A stretch of 64,000 nt of DNA, from assembly GCA_041319085.1 (NCBI GenBank), contig CP101033.1:1142501-1206500 (forward strand), written 5' to 3'. Positions 25,836-36,136 of this stretch are shown in pieces. The DNA is from Aeromonas veronii (GTDB lineage Bacteria; Pseudomonadota; Gammaproteobacteria; Enterobacterales; Aeromonadaceae). Every line of letters starts with the position of its first letter. The first letter of the stretch is position 1. The translations under genes were made by a program, and so were the position numbers. A model generated the notes under the pieces. The model was not told the origin of the DNA and made no database searches. It saw only the letters and a list, made by a program, of their open reading frames with translations.

Positions 25836-26563
25836 TTGGCTTGCTCCTGGGTGTTGAGAGTCTGCTGGGTGTTGCTGCTATCGGTCTGCTTGCCTTCGCT
25901 CATTTTGAGGTAGACCCGGAACAGGTTGGCCCCGATAAATTTGAAGGCGAACATCACGATGACCGCCAGACCGATGGAGGAGCTGACCGCCAGGCTGCCA
26001 TCCGCCAGCGTCAGGGTGAACAGCACGGCACCGGAGGAGAAGAAGTTGACGATGGTGGCGCCAGCAGAGAACTGGAACATGGTGAATACGTCGGTTTCAC
26101 GCTGGGTGATAAGCCCTTCATCCTTGAGCTGGCGGGTCATGGCGGCACCGGCATCGGTGCTCTGCAGGGAGGCGATCAGCGCCAGACCGGTGTTGCCCGG
26201 GATCCCCATCAGCGGACGCAACAGCGGGGTCAGCAACTTGCGGGCTGCTTCCAGCGCGCCGTAGTGCTCCAGCACGTTGATCATGCCAAGGGCAAACATC
26301 ACGGTGGGGATCAGGGTCAGGGCGAACAGAAAGCCGTCTCGCGCCCCGTTGCCGCCTTTGCCGCGCATGTCGGTCATGGCCGTTTTGATGCCGTCACCAT
26401 TCTCGCTGACGCCCTGTACCATGGTGCCGAACGAACCGTTCAACGTGGTGAAATCGAATACCCCGTACCACTCGCCGGATTGCAGCAGTCCGGAGAAGAA
26501 GACCACGGCGAAGGCCAGAGCCAGGTAACTGCCTATGGTCACCGAGCGTGTTTTGTCTGTCAT
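25832..26563 (-). CDS. yjiH: YjiH family nucleoside-recognition membrane protein
   Basis: 243 residues with about six to seven membrane segments, beginning GSYLALAFAVVFFSGLLQSG. Gate-domain signatures TLIPTVMFALGMINVLEHYGAL and PGNTGLALIASLQSTDAGAAM. First gene of yjiH-yjiG-peptidase; overlaps yjiG by 4 bp. The C-terminal tail is polar and cytosolic (EGKQTDSSNTQQTLNTQ). Confidence 0.9.
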   Translation of the reverse strand: MTDKTRSVTIGSYLALAFAVVFFSGLLQSGEWYGVFDFTTLNGSFGTMVQGVSENGDGIKTAMTDMRGKGGNGARDGFLFALTLIPTVMFALGMINVLEHYGALEAARKLLTPLLRPLMGIPGNTGLALIASLQSTDAGAAMTRQLKDEGLITQRETDVFTMFQFSAGATIVNFFSSGAVLFTLTLADGSLAVSSSIGLAVIVMFAFKFIGANLFRVYLKMSEGKQTDSSNTQQTLNTQEQAK

Positions 26564-26775
26564 GATTAAGCTCCGTATGAATAATTATTTAATCGGTGAT
26601 GATTATGATTGATATAGATATCCTTAAATTGACGGTGGTCAAAATGGTTTGCTGAAAATTGCGAATGTATTGGGGTTATGTGACTGTGATCGCCATATGA
26701 TTGGACGATAATCTGGTTTTTATCGAATTGTTTGAGTGAATAAAAAGCAGAGGCGGGATAGCGGGGCAATAAAAA

Positions 26776-26796
26776 AACCGGGCACTTGGCCCGGTT
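26776..26796 (-). terminator. Terminator of frdABCD
   Basis: AACCGGGC-ACTTG-GCCCGGTT with a run of T on the minus strand, 22 bases after the frdD stop. Confidence 0.85.
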
Positions 26797-26817
26797 TGGT
26801 CAATCAGTCAGATGTGA

Positions 26818-27174
26818 TTACTGGAGGACCAGCACCATCAGCAGGCCGACGGTAATGGCAGATACCAGGAAGGCAAAGCCATAGAACACATAGTGGTGCA
26901 GCTTGGTGGTGTGGATCCCCAGATCGTGCAGACCGTGGTAGATCCGGTGCATGCCGTGCCAGATTGGCAGGGCGATGATCACCAGCAGGATGCAGGCACC
27001 CCACCAGGAGCTGGCGAACGCGTGCACGCGGTCATAGCTCATGGTTTCTACGTCCATGATGCCCATGGGCACCAGCAGACCGGTGATGAGGACAATGACC
27101 GGCAGCAGCATGGCAACGACCATGCCACCCGCACCAAACAGACCCCAGTAAATTGGTTCGTCAGAACGTCTCAT
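26818..27174 (-). CDS. frdD: Fumarate reductase membrane anchor subunit D
   Basis: 118 residues, three membrane helices (GAGGMVVAMLLPVIVLITGLL, WWGACILLVIIALPIW, YGFAFLVSAITVGLLMVLVL). Together with FrdC it anchors FrdAB at the inner face of the cytoplasmic membrane and binds menaquinol. Conserved WHGMHRIYHGLHDLGIH carries the His-rich segment. Last gene of frdABCD, 10 bases after frdC. Confidence 0.97.
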   Translation of the reverse strand: MRRSDEPIYWGLFGAGGMVVAMLLPVIVLITGLLVPMGIMDVETMSYDRVHAFASSWWGACILLVIIALPIWHGMHRIYHGLHDLGIHTTKLHHYVFYGFAFLVSAITVGLLMVLVLQ

Positions 27175-27184
27175 TGTTTTCTCC

Positions 27185-27583
27185 TCAGGCCACGATGATC
27201 AGGACAAGCAGGGACACCACCGCCAGCGCCACATACTGGGCGAGAACGATCGGCTTCTCCGGTACCAGGTCTTCACCACGGAAGATACGCATGGCTTTCG
27301 GCGCCAGGGCGAACCAGGTTTTGGCATGGAACAGGCACGCCGCCAGAGCGACGACATGGAACAGGATGGCGATCGGGCTTTGCAGGGATTCCAGCCAGCC
27401 GTTGAACGCTTCCTGACCCTGAACCAGGCGCATCAGGCCCCACATCAGCACAACGGCGTAGATGGAGACGAAGATACTGGTGCCTTCACGGATCATGTAA
27501 CCGGTGTAGAAGGCGTTCTTCAGCCACCAGTCTTTCTTCATTTCGCGGACGTAAGGTTTACGTTTGCTATCAGTGTTGTTCAT
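27185..27583 (-). CDS. frdC: Fumarate reductase membrane anchor subunit C
   Basis: 132 residues with three membrane helices. The N-terminal KRKPYVREMKKDWWLKN and the GTSIFVSIYAVVLMWGL helix match FrdC; LFHVVALAACLFHAKTWF carries the quinone-site His. It is 16 bases after frdB. Confidence 0.97.
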   Translation of the reverse strand: MNNTDSKRKPYVREMKKDWWLKNAFYTGYMIREGTSIFVSIYAVVLMWGLMRLVQGQEAFNGWLESLQSPIAILFHVVALAACLFHAKTWFALAPKAMRIFRGEDLVPEKPIVLAQYVALAVVSLLVLIIVA

Positions 27584-27599
27584 GGTCTCAATCCTGCTC

Positions 27600-28334
27600 T
27601 CAATCTGGCTTGAACATGGCGATCATGTAGTCCTTGGCGCTTTCGACCTTGCCAAGCTGGATGGCCGCCGCCGGATCGACGCCTTTCGGGCACACTTCGG
27701 AGCAGTAGCCCACGAAGGTACAGCCCCAGACGCCTTCGTCCTGGCTGATGATGCGCATACGCTCTTTGGCACCAGCATCACGGTTGTCGACGTTGTAGCG
27801 ATAGGCCAGAGCCAGTGCCGCCGGACCGGTGAACTTCTTGTTGATGCCATACTGCGGGCAGGCTGCGTAGCAGAGACCACAGTTGATGCACTGGGAGAAC
27901 TGCTTGTACTTCGCCATCTGGGCCGGAGTCTGGATGTATTCGCCATCACACAGGCTGCGCGGCTCGCTCGGGATGATGTACGGCTTGATGCTCTCCAGCT
28001 TCTCGATGAAGTCGGACATGTCGACCACCAGATCGCGCTCGATCGGGAAGTTGTTGAGCGGCTCGATAGTCATCTTGCCCGGCAGGTAGTCGCGCAGGAA
28101 CGCCTTGCAACCCAGCTTGGGTACACCGTTGACCATCATGCCGCAGGAGCCGCAGATCGCCATCCGGCAGGACCAGCGGAAGCTCAGGGTAGAGTCCAGG
28201 TGATCCTTGATGTACTGCAGGGCATCCAGCAGAGACATCTCTCTTTGGTATGGCACCTGGAAGGTTTGCATCCAGGGCTCGTTATCCTGTTCCGGACGGT
28301 AGCGCAGGATCTCAATCTCAATCATCTCAGCCAT
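27600..28334 (-). CDS. frdB: Fumarate reductase iron-sulfur subunit
   Basis: 244 residues, as in E. coli. Start at 28334 ([14 protein letters not shown]), overlapping the end of frdA by 8 bp. Cysteine clusters: [21 protein letters not shown] for [2Fe-2S], [12 protein letters not shown] and [17 protein letters not shown] for the [4Fe-4S] and [3Fe-4S] centres. It passes electrons from the membrane menaquinol site to FrdA. Confidence 0.97.
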   Translation of the reverse strand: MAEMIEIEILRYRPEQDNEPWMQTFQVPYQREMSLLDALQYIKDHLDSTLSFRWSCRMAICGSCGMMVNGVPKLGCKAFLRDYLPGKMTIEPLNNFPIERDLVVDMSDFIEKLESIKPYIIPSEPRSLCDGEYIQTPAQMAKYKQFSQCINCGLCYAACPQYGINKKFTGPAALALAYRYNVDNRDAGAKERMRIISQDEGVWGCTFVGYCSEVCPKGVDPAAAIQLGKVESAKDYMIAMFKPD

Positions 28335-30111
28335 TCTTCTTAGCCTCGTCTTGTTTCTCACCCTCGGAGCCGTACACGCGTTTTGCCGGCTGGGACTTAG
28401 TGATCTTCACATCGGAGTAATCGATGGAGGGCGTTTCGCCATTTTTGTAGAACGAGAGCGTGTGCTTGAGGAAGTTCACGTCATCACGCTCTTCGTAACC
28501 ATCCAGACGCTGGTGGGAACCGCGGGACTCTTTACGATTGATAGCGGAGTGCGCCATGGCTTCAGCCACGTCCAGCATGTAACCCAGTTCGATGGCGTAC
28601 AGCAGATCGGTGTTGAAGACCGAGGACTTGTCGTTGATCTTGACCTTTTTGTAACGGGCTTTCAGCTCGTTAATCTTGTCGATGGTGCCCTGCATCAGCT
28701 CTTCGGTACGGTAGATACCGACACCGGCTTCCATGGACATGCCCAGCTCGTTGCGGATATCGGCCGGGTTTTCGGTACCGTCTACGTCCATCAGGGAGAG
28801 GTGCTGCTTGATCAGCGCCTCGGCCTTGGCGGCCAGCGCTTCGGTGTTGCCATGCTTCTGAGTCTTGGCGAATTCACCTGCCTGCTCACCGGCCAGCTTG
28901 CCGAATACCACGATCTCGGACAGGGAGTTGGAACCCAGACGGTTGGCACCGTGCAGACCGACGGAGGCACACTCGCCCGCGGCGTAGAGGCCGGCCAGAC
29001 GGGTGGCACACTTGTTGTCTGTTTCAATACCACCCATGGTGTAGTGGGCAGTCGGACGTACCGGGATAGGCTCTTTGGCCGGATCCACGTTGACGTAGGC
29101 TTTGGCCAGTTCGCAGATGAAAGGCAGACGCTCTTTCAGGTACTTCTCGCCAAGGTGACGCAGGTCGAGGTGAACCACATCGCCCATCGGGCCCTGAATG
29201 ACGCGGCCTTTCTGCTGCTCTTGCCAGAATGCCTGGGAAACGCGGTCGCGCGGACCCAGTTCCATGTATTTGCTCTTCGGCTGGCCGATCGGGGTTTCGG
29301 GGCCTAGACCATAGTCTTGCAGGTAGCGGTAGCCATCCTTGTTGAGCAGGACGCCACCCTCACCACGACAACCTTCGGTCATCAGGATGCCGGTGCCTGG
29401 CAGACCGGTCGGGTGATACTGGACGAACTCCATATCACGCAGCGGTACGCCGTGACGGTAGGCCAGTGCCATGCCGTCGCCGGTGACGATGCCACCGTTG
29501 GTGTTGTAGCGATAGACACGGCCAGCGCCGCCAGTGGCCACGATCACCGATTTGGCCTGGATGAAGCGGGTGATACCGTTCTGGATGTCGAAGGTCAGTA
29601 CGCCCTGGACACGGCCGTCGTCCACGATCAGATCAAGGCAGAAATGCTCGTCGAAGCGCTTGATGCTCGGGTATTTGACGGAGGTCTGGAACAGGGTGTG
29701 CAGAATATGGAAACCGGACTTGTCTGCGGCGAACCAGGTACGCGGAACCTTCATGCCACCAAACGGACGCACGTTGGCTTTGCCATCCGGCTTGCGGCTC
29801 CAGGGGCAACCCCAATGCTCCAGCTGGATCATCTCTTTGGTCGCGTTGTTGACGAAGTAGTCCACGACGTCCTGCTCGCACAGCCAGTCACCACCGGAGA
29901 CGGTGTCGTTGAAGTGATTTTCGAGGGAGTCGTCATCACGGACGACACCGGCGGCGCCGCCTTCGGCAGCAACCGTGTGGCTGCGCATCGGGTAAACCTT
30001 GGAAATCAGGGCGATGTCCAGGTCTGGCTGTGATTCGGCTATAGCGATAGCGGCGCGCAGGCCGGTACCGCCAGCACCGATGATGGCCACATCGGTCTTG
30101 ATAATATCCAC
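28327..30111 (-). CDS. frdA: Fumarate reductase flavoprotein subunit
   Basis: 594 residues from GTG 30111. The frame extends to ATG 30144, but TAAGGAGG lies five bases before the GTG and homology to FrdA begins here. The FAD motif is [14 protein letters not shown], covalent-flavin His45 lies in [10 protein letters not shown], and catalytic segments [18 protein letters not shown] and [11 protein letters not shown] are intact. Reduces fumarate to succinate in anaerobic respiration. An FNR-like site 62 bases upstream would put the transcript start near 30138, which also favours the GTG start. Confidence 0.96.
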   Translation of the reverse strand: MDIIKTDVAIIGAGGTGLRAAIAIAESQPDLDIALISKVYPMRSHTVAAEGGAAGVVRDDDSLENHFNDTVSGGDWLCEQDVVDYFVNNATKEMIQLEHWGCPWSRKPDGKANVRPFGGMKVPRTWFAADKSGFHILHTLFQTSVKYPSIKRFDEHFCLDLIVDDGRVQGVLTFDIQNGITRFIQAKSVIVATGGAGRVYRYNTNGGIVTGDGMALAYRHGVPLRDMEFVQYHPTGLPGTGILMTEGCRGEGGVLLNKDGYRYLQDYGLGPETPIGQPKSKYMELGPRDRVSQAFWQEQQKGRVIQGPMGDVVHLDLRHLGEKYLKERLPFICELAKAYVNVDPAKEPIPVRPTAHYTMGGIETDNKCATRLAGLYAAGECASVGLHGANRLGSNSLSEIVVFGKLAGEQAGEFAKTQKHGNTEALAAKAEALIKQHLSLMDVDGTENPADIRNELGMSMEAGVGIYRTEELMQGTIDKINELKARYKKVKINDKSSVFNTDLLYAIELGYMLDVAEAMAHSAINRKESRGSHQRLDGYEERDDVNFLKHTLSFYKNGETPSIDYSDVKITKSQPAKRVYGSEGEKQDEAKKNG

Positions 30112-30172
30112 ATCTGCCTCCTTAGGGATAGATTTGCTGGGCATGATTTTGCTCTATGAAAAAAATGCAGGC

Positions 30173-30186
30173 TTGATGCAAGTCAA
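30173..30186 (-). promoter_or_regulatory. FNR-like site upstream of frdA
   Basis: TTGAT-GCAA-GTCAA on the plus strand, nine of ten consensus positions. Centred at 30179.5; placed at -41.5 it predicts a start near 30138. Activation by the oxygen sensor FNR is expected for fumarate reductase. Confidence 0.6.
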
Positions 30187-30592
30187 ACTGCTAGGTTTTA
30201 TTCCCTTTTTATTGGTTATTTTTCTATAAAACACCCAAATCCCTGGATGAAAATGTCGTTACTATCGTCATTATTGGTGTTGTAGAGCAGTTGAACACCT
30301 GGCTACGAATACGTTAACTTCTGGATTGTACGTAGTTTTCTTTCAATAAAATGCGAATTACCTCTCTTTTTAGGTACTCGCGAAAAAAAGTTTAAGTTTT
30401 TTATTGTAATTTTTTAATGAGAATTATTGGTATTCATTTTTTGATAGAAAAAAGTAATCTGAGTGGTAGCAATTGCAACGGCGGTGATTTGATAGATCCA
30501 GACGGATTACAAGGATGTAAAGGCAGGGGATTTGACGGGGAATGTGAAATTAATCACTGAAAATTAAGCGCTATTTAGAAAAACAAAAGGGG
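30187..30592. other. AT-rich upstream region of frdABCD
   Basis: About 400 bases of AT-rich sequence with no convincing gene. It holds the left arm (AAAAGGGGCC, 30585-30594) of a terminator now split by the IS50-like element. Confidence 0.6.
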
Positions 30593-30601
30593 CCTGTACG
30601 G

Positions 30602-32102
30602 CTGTCTCTTGATCACAACTATTGGTGCTCAAGAGACTGCGCCAGTTCGTAGCCTTCCAGGAGGGTCTGGAGTCGAAACCAGCCCTCCCATAATGCCGCT
30701 ATTGAAGCCCGCCCCGTTCGTTTAGTGTCCTTCCAGCCCCCCAGCTTGGCCAGGCTCCGGTACGCCCATCTCATATCCGGCACCTTGGTTGGCAACGGCG
30801 TTTTCTCTACCTTTCGCCAAAGCAGCTTCCACCCCGTCGGGCCTATCACCGTTTCGCAGCTTTGATTCTGTGCCGATGACTCCTCGTTGATAAACCTCAA
30901 TTGCAACAGACGCACCGCGATAAACGACAAGATGACGCACATCCGCTTCAGGTTATCCATGCTCTGCATCCTTAAGGTTTCTACCCGAGTGCCGGCACTC
31001 TTCCAGACCTTGTGATAATCCTCGATAAGCCAGCGCCGCTCGTAATAGCCGATAACCTTGCGGGCCTGTGCATCGTCGGTCACGGCTTCACTAGTCAGCA
31101 GGTGCCACTCCAGCCGGTCAGAGGCATCGCCCTGCTCAATGCATCCCACGTAGTAGAGCGGGATATCCGGCTCGTTACGCTTGTTGGCCGGAGCCTTTAG
31201 GGTGACTTTGGTAAACTTGATGTCGAGCACGGCCTCTCTGGCTTTTCTGCCGCCCCGCTGCGGTATTTTGACGACCTTGGTGCCGGCAGAGTGGCACTGC
31301 CGGGCATAGTCGTAGAGCTTGTGGTCATGCTCTTCGATACAGCGACTTTGCATCGAGCGCACCACAAAGCGTTGTTGGTTGCTCTGCTTGTAATGCAGAT
31401 ATTCGTAGATATCCGCTTCCCGGTCACAGACCGAGATAACGGTGGCCATCTGAGTGCCGAGACGGGCGGCAAAGGCCACGGATGCCTCCTCCCACTTGCG
31501 ACTCTCTTTCTCCTTGTAAGGCCGGGTGGCATGCCGGTGGCTCTCTCCCCGCTTGCTGACATCACGGGTCCAGATACGCTGTGCAATCATGCCGACCACC
31601 TGCGATTTATGCGGAGCAAACAACAAGACGGAGTGAGCCAGCAGAGCGCGACTACTGCCTTGATTGGTGTGCCCCAGCTCATCATGGACGCTGGCATGGT
31701 TGAAGGTCAGGGCCGTGGTATCTTCCAGTGCCAGCAACAGGTCGTAGTCCCTGGCTAGGGCTGCGGTGGTGGCAAAGCCTGCATCAGCAATGGCATCGGC
31801 ATTGACATGGTGGTTGCGAATAAAGCGATATGAGCCTTCCATGTCGGCGGGTGAGAGGGGAAGTTGTGACACGCAATCTCCGGGTTGTTGAGCAAGGGCG
31901 GTGGCGAGTTTGACGAGACGTTCAGTGCGTCTGGGGTCCTTGAGATTGGCATGGCCAAACTGGTCGAATGCCCATTGTTCGAGTTGGGTGAGATGCATAT
32001 TAGAGCCGTGATAAGGGATGGCAAAAGAGTCAGATCACGGAGAAGGGAAAAGGTTCAAAAAAATCCCCAAGCGATGCTTGGGGATTTGTGTATAAGAGAC
32101 AG
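30602..32102 (-). mobile_element. IS4-family, IS50/Tn5-like insertion sequence (1501 bp)
   Basis: Left end CTGTCTCTTGATCACAACT resembles the Tn5 inside end; right end (reverse complement) CTGTCTCTTATACACAAAT resembles the Tn5 outside and mosaic ends. A 9-bp target duplication CCTGTACGG lies at 30593-30601 and 32103-32111. One intact transposase gene. The target is the centre of a perfect terminator palindrome, so the two arms of the terminator now lie on opposite sides of the element. Confidence 0.95.
30619..31998 (-). CDS. IS50/Tn5-type transposase
   Basis: 459 residues, close to the Tn5 transposase (476). DDE residues: Asp in LALEDTTALTF, Asp in ISVCDREADIYEYL, and Glu in the Y-R-E-K motif YYERRWLIEDYHKVWK. 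An N-terminal DNA-binding region (WAFDQFGHANLKDPRRTERL) matches the Tn5 pattern. Intact, so the element may be active. No inhibitor-start equivalent was sought in detail. Confidence 0.95.
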   Translation of the reverse strand: MHLTQLEQWAFDQFGHANLKDPRRTERLVKLATALAQQPGDCVSQLPLSPADMEGSYRFIRNHHVNADAIADAGFATTAALARDYDLLLALEDTTALTFNHASVHDELGHTNQGSSRALLAHSVLLFAPHKSQVVGMIAQRIWTRDVSKRGESHRHATRPYKEKESRKWEEASVAFAARLGTQMATVISVCDREADIYEYLHYKQSNQQRFVVRSMQSRCIEEHDHKLYDYARQCHSAGTKVVKIPQRGGRKAREAVLDIKFTKVTLKAPANKRNEPDIPLYYVGCIEQGDASDRLEWHLLTSEAVTDDAQARKVIGYYERRWLIEDYHKVWKSAGTRVETLRMQSMDNLKRMCVILSFIAVRLLQLRFINEESSAQNQSCETVIGPTGWKLLWRKVEKTPLPTKVPDMRWAYRSLAKLGGWKDTKRTGRASIAALWEGWFRLQTLLEGYELAQSLEHQ

Positions 32103-32119
32103 CCTGTACGGCCCCTTTT
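32103..32119 (-). terminator. Half of an IS-split terminator downstream of the chemoreceptor gene
   Basis: The joined ancestral site would read AAAAGGGGCC-TGTAC-GGCCCCTTTT, a perfect bidirectional terminator. Here only the right arm (GGCCCCTTTT at 32110-32119) is left next to the chemoreceptor; the left arm is 1.5 kb away. Termination of the chemoreceptor transcript probably now happens within the IS, which ends with its own hairpin (CCCCAAGC-GAT-GCTTGGGG near 32076). Confidence 0.7.
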
Positions 32120-32127
32120 GCTCATGC

Positions 32128-34005
32128 TCAAATGCGGAACATGCCGACCTGATTGCTCAGTTCACCCGAAATATTTTTAAGTTGTTCAGAGAGATGGCGT
32201 GAGCTGTCGGCATCGACCGCCAGCTCGTCCGAGACATCCTTGACCGCCTGGATGTTGCGGCTGACCTCGTCGGTCACCGCCCGCTGCTCCTCGGCGGCGC
32301 TGGAGATCTGGGTGGCCATGTCGGAGATCTGGTTGATCGAGGCGGTGATCTGCTCCAGTGCCTGGGTGGCATCATTCGCATCTTCCACGCTGTTCTGGGC
32401 CAGCAACTGACCCTCGTGCATGGTGCTGACGGCGCCCTGGGTATTGCGTTGCAGGGTTTCGATCATGCTGCGGATCTCGACGGTGGAGCTGTGGGTACGC
32501 TGGGACAGGACCCGCACCTCGTCGGCCACCACCGCAAAGCCGCGACCCTGTTCACCCGCCCGGGCCGCTTCGATGGCGGCATTGAGCGCCAGCAAGTTGG
32601 TCTGCTCGGCGATGCCCTGAATGGTGGAGAGGATGGTGTTGATCTCCTGGGCGTTCTTCTCCAGTTCTTGAATGATGCCGGATGCCTGTTTGACCTGAGT
32701 GGCCAGATCGGTGATGGAGCGCTGGTTGCGGGCGATCACCTGCTTGCCATGCTCGCAACTGCTGGAGGAGCTGCGCGCTGCATCGGCGGTCTGTTCCGCG
32801 TTGCTGGCTACTTCCACTGCGGTGGCGGACATCTCGTGTACCGCGGTGGCAATCTGGGAGATCTCGTTTTGCTGGCGAGCCAGACCCTGGCTCGATTTTT
32901 CCGCCATGCTGTGGGAGGACTTGGCCTGCTGGTTGAGTTGGCCGGAAGAGTTGGAGATATCCTGCACCATCACATGGATCCGCTCGATGAAGGTGTTGAC
33001 GTGTTTGGCGACCGCGCCCACCTCATCTTCACGTTCGATCTTGATGCGGCGGGTCAAATCGCCGTTGCCACGAGAGAGATCGGCAATCGCCTCGCCCAGT
33101 GTTTTAAGGGGCGCCAGTGAGCCGTTGATGGCGATATAGGAGAAGCCCGCCACGATCAGTATGGTGATGAGCCCCTGAATGAGGGAGGAGGTGACCATGC
33201 TGCGTACCGACTGGTAGGCTGTACGCTCATCCACCATCATGCCGTAATACCAGTTGGTATTGGGGATGGCGTTAAAGTCAAAGACCTCTTTTTTGCCGTT
33301 GATCACCAACTCGTTGATCATGCCGTCATGGGCGATCTGGTTGATATAAGATGCGGTTAGCTCAGGGGCCAGTGAGGTAGCAGGCTTGAGGCTCAACGAC
33401 GCATCCGGGTGGGCGATGATGGTGCCATTGCTGTCCACCAGTATGGCGTAGGTACCCTCGGTGGTGACCGCCAGAATGTCCGAGATCAGTGAGCTGATGG
33501 AGACGTCCCCGGCGATGACCCCCCGGGTGTTGCCACGCTGGAACGGCTCGGCAATGGTGACAATCAGCTGCCCGGTAGCGATGTCGGCATAGGGGGCTGT
33601 GATAACCAGCTTGCCTGCTGCCATCGCATCCTTGTACCAGGGACGCTGACGGGGGTCATAGCCGGCGGGCAGCTCGGTCGGTTTACTCGGGATCATCTTG
33701 CCGTCTGCGGTGCCGGCATAGACCAGATCGAAGTTGCCTGCATTCATCGACTGTGCCAGATGGCTGATAGGCTCATCTTCTTTGCTGAATGCTTCTTTGG
33801 TGGTGCTGACCATGCTGATGCGGGAGTCGACCCAGCGGGAGATCCCCTTGACGTTGGCCATGGAGCTTTCGTCGATGATGTTCCAGACCAGTCGCTGGGT
33901 TTCACTGCGCAGTTGCGAGGTGTTGTACCAGACCTGCAGGCCGGTGATCACCAAAATGATGATACCTATAGCCAGGACCAGCTTGTTTTTAATGGATAAG
34001 TTCAT
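32128..34005 (-). CDS. Methyl-accepting chemotaxis protein with dCACHE sensor
   Basis: 625 residues. Membrane helix at about 8-28, a periplasmic double-CACHE domain (about 35-275), a second helix (about 278-300), HAMP, and a long signalling coiled coil whose tip ([20 protein letters not shown]) is perfectly conserved. In the sensor the amino-acid-binding pattern is visible: Arg121, Trp123 and Tyr124 in RQRPWY, Tyr139 and Asp141 in APYADIATG, and Asp167 in VIAGDVSI. It is therefore probably an amino-acid chemoreceptor. No C-terminal CheR-tethering pentapeptide is seen (ends VGMFRI). Confidence 0.94.
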   Translation of the reverse strand: MNLSIKNKLVLAIGIIILVITGLQVWYNTSQLRSETQRLVWNIIDESSMANVKGISRWVDSRISMVSTTKEAFSKEDEPISHLAQSMNAGNFDLVYAGTADGKMIPSKPTELPAGYDPRQRPWYKDAMAAGKLVITAPYADIATGQLIVTIAEPFQRGNTRGVIAGDVSISSLISDILAVTTEGTYAILVDSNGTIIAHPDASLSLKPATSLAPELTASYINQIAHDGMINELVINGKKEVFDFNAIPNTNWYYGMMVDERTAYQSVRSMVTSSLIQGLITILIVAGFSYIAINGSLAPLKTLGEAIADLSRGNGDLTRRIKIEREDEVGAVAKHVNTFIERIHVMVQDISNSSGQLNQQAKSSHSMAEKSSQGLARQQNEISQIATAVHEMSATAVEVASNAEQTADAARSSSSSCEHGKQVIARNQRSITDLATQVKQASGIIQELEKNAQEINTILSTIQGIAEQTNLLALNAAIEAARAGEQGRGFAVVADEVRVLSQRTHSSTVEIRSMIETLQRNTQGAVSTMHEGQLLAQNSVEDANDATQALEQITASINQISDMATQISSAAEEQRAVTDEVSRNIQAVKDVSDELAVDADSSRHLSEQLKNISGELSNQVGMFRI

Positions 34006-34156
34006 AATTACATCCTTGTGAGTGTCAGTCTGAGAGTTGGAAATTAATTATTGTTATGCACCTGTTCTTATCGGCCGAAATTGAACTCTTTGTATCCCGG
34101 TCAGCGATTTAAAGTCACTGCCGAAATCAGTGGTTATCCATACGCATATCGCGCCC

Positions 34157-34840
34157 TCACTGCGCCAGAAAACGATCCGGTCGATTGGTGAAGATTCCAT
34201 CGACACCTATACTGGCAAGTTTTTCATAATCCTCAGGATAATCAACGGTATAAACCAGCACCTTTAACCCGCGGCGATGGGCATCTGCAACAAGCGAGTG
34301 ATCCACAAAGTCCACGTCGCAGTTGAGTGACCAGGCCCCCAGCTTGTCGGCAAACTGTGCCAGGTTGAGCGGCCGATTGGCGGTCAGGGCGCCGAGCCTG
34401 ATGTCGGGCCGCAGGGCGGCAAAGCGGGCCAACTCCGGGTGATGGAAGGAGGATACCACCCACTGGGCGGCGGTAAAGCCAAGCTCGGCCTCTGCCCGTC
34501 GGGTCAGGGTTGCCACTGCATCGGCGGTATGGGCTCCCTTGAGCTCGATATGCAGCTCGCAGCGTCCGGCGATGATCGCCATCACTTGCCACAGGGTCGG
34601 GATCACCTCTCCCTCACCGGCATCGAGCTGCTCCAGATAGCCGCGCGATTGCTCGGTCAGCACCCCCTTGCCGTTGGTGCAACGCTCCAGCCGCCGGTCG
34701 TGGAAGACCCACAACTCGCCATCGGCCTCCTGTACGTCGATCTCGATGGCTGGCGCTCCCAACGCCAGCGCTTTGGCTATCGCCTTGAGGGTGTTCTCCG
34801 GTGCCAGACCGCTGGCGCCACGGTGGGCAATAATCTGCAT
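34157..34840 (-). CDS. ugpQ: Glycerophosphodiester phosphodiesterase
   Basis: 227 residues, no signal peptide, so a cytosolic UgpQ-like enzyme. Motif IAHRGASGLAPENT carries the catalytic His and substrate Arg; EIDVQ gives metal ligands and FHDRRLER the second catalytic His. It hydrolyses glycerophosphodiesters to glycerol-3-phosphate and an alcohol. Stands alone; a convergent or neighbouring ugp transporter is not seen. Confidence 0.92.
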   Translation of the reverse strand: MQIIAHRGASGLAPENTLKAIAKALALGAPAIEIDVQEADGELWVFHDRRLERCTNGKGVLTEQSRGYLEQLDAGEGEVIPTLWQVMAIIAGRCELHIELKGAHTADAVATLTRRAEAELGFTAAQWVVSSFHHPELARFAALRPDIRLGALTANRPLNLAQFADKLGAWSLNCDVDFVDHSLVADAHRRGLKVLVYTVDYPEDYEKLASIGVDGIFTNRPDRFLAQ

Positions 34841-34953
34841 GTTCTGCTCCTTTCAATATGAGGTTCGTTTCCGTTCAGATGCGGTGGCTCTAGCCTAAAA
34901 CAGGGTCTGGAGGTGGGTAAAGCAGTCTATATGAATGATTCATAACACAAAAA

Positions 34954-34976
34954 ACAGGCAGCCGTGGGCTGCCTGT
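34954..34976 (-). terminator. Terminator after the M23 peptidase gene
   Basis: ACAGGCAGCC-GTG-GGCTGCCTGT with T-rich sequence on the minus strand. Confidence 0.8.
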
Positions 34977-35012
34977 GTTGTTATCGGTTTTTTGTGAGCG
35001 GGCGGTGCCGAT

Positions 35013-35834
35013 TCAGGGCTTGAAGGCACCGATAAAGATGGCGGGATCGACCCGGTTGTCGTTGAGGCTGACGTTCCAGTGCATATGGGGGCCAGTGGCG
35101 CGACCGGTCGAACCGACTCGCCCGACGATGCCACCCCGCGGCAGACTCTGGCCGAGCTTCACATCGATCTTCGACATGTGGCAGAACATGCTGATGAGCC
35201 CCTGACCGTGGTCGACAAAGACGGTGTTGCCGTTGAAGAAGTAGTTGCCGATCAGGATCACCTTGCCAGCGGCGGGGGACTTGATCGGGGTGCCGGCGCC
35301 CACGGCGAAGTCGAGGCCGGAGTGGGGGTTGCGCTCCTCGCCATTGAAGAAGCGACGCAGGCCAAACGGGCTGGAGAGGGGGCCGTTGACCGGCTTGTCG
35401 AACATCAGGTTGCTCGGCTGGTTGGGGCTGAAGGTCTGGTAAGCCCGGGTCTGCTCCGCCAGCTCGCGGTTGATACGGGTCATATCCTCGGCGAGCGGAT
35501 TGACCTGACGGCTGTTCTTGAGCTTGATGTGCTGCTCGCGGTAGTGCTTGGGGGTCACGGTGAAGCCGAGAGTGCGGCCATCACCTGTGGTCAGTTGCTG
35601 GGCCCCAAGCGGGTTTTTGAGAGAGATGCCGACGATGGCGATCCACTGGTTGTCTTCGCGCACTACCAGCACGGGTTTGTCGTGATAGCGGGCCGTGGGG
35701 GCAGTGGCAGACGCGCCAAGAGGGATCACCGCAACGCCACCCGGCACCGGATGGTTGAGCAGGCGACTGATAAAACCCTCGGCCAGGGCCGACTGGCTGG
35801 CCAGTAACAACAACAGACAACACACAACTCTCAT
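35013..35834 (-). CDS. M23 family metallopeptidase, periplasmic
   Basis: 273 residues from ATG 35834, chosen because it begins a signal peptide (MRVVCCLLLLLASQSALAE); the frame runs further upstream. The C-terminal LytM domain has both metal-site motifs, NPHSGLDFAVGAGTP (His, Asp) and TGPHMHWNVSL (His-x-His), so it should be catalytically active on peptidoglycan cross-links. An N-terminal beta domain (about 25-150) precedes it, as in YebA/ShyA-type hydrolases but shorter and without a LysM repeat. Confidence 0.92.
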   Translation of the reverse strand: MRVVCCLLLLLASQSALAEGFISRLLNHPVPGGVAVIPLGASATAPTARYHDKPVLVVREDNQWIAIVGISLKNPLGAQQLTTGDGRTLGFTVTPKHYREQHIKLKNSRQVNPLAEDMTRINRELAEQTRAYQTFSPNQPSNLMFDKPVNGPLSSPFGLRRFFNGEERNPHSGLDFAVGAGTPIKSPAAGKVILIGNYFFNGNTVFVDHGQGLISMFCHMSKIDVKLGQSLPRGGIVGRVGSTGRATGPHMHWNVSLNDNRVDPAIFIGAFKP

Positions 35835-36136
35835 GACGATACCACTCGATGTTAAAACGCCCGGGATGACGGGATGGCAATCCCCTGTCCGGCATTCGTC
35901 GATCACTAAAGAGTGACCACGGCACGCTGGCCACGACAGTGGCTGCTGGGGGAGGGGGCAGATTGTGCCTCGTTATGGTCGGGGCAGCCAGAGGCGGGGC
36001 GTGGCTGACGCCCCTTTTGTGCATCGCTGCGTCAGGTTTTATGTCGTGGTCGGGCCGCTTCGCCATTGAGTCGCCCCCGCCCTGGCTCTAGAATCGACTG
36101 CCGGCACTGATGCCACCGACACTCCGAGGAGACGAT

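Noticed and set aside
30112..30144. ATG start of frdA at 30144
   Set aside because: Poor ribosome site, extra residues not found in FrdA, and upstream of the predicted transcript start.
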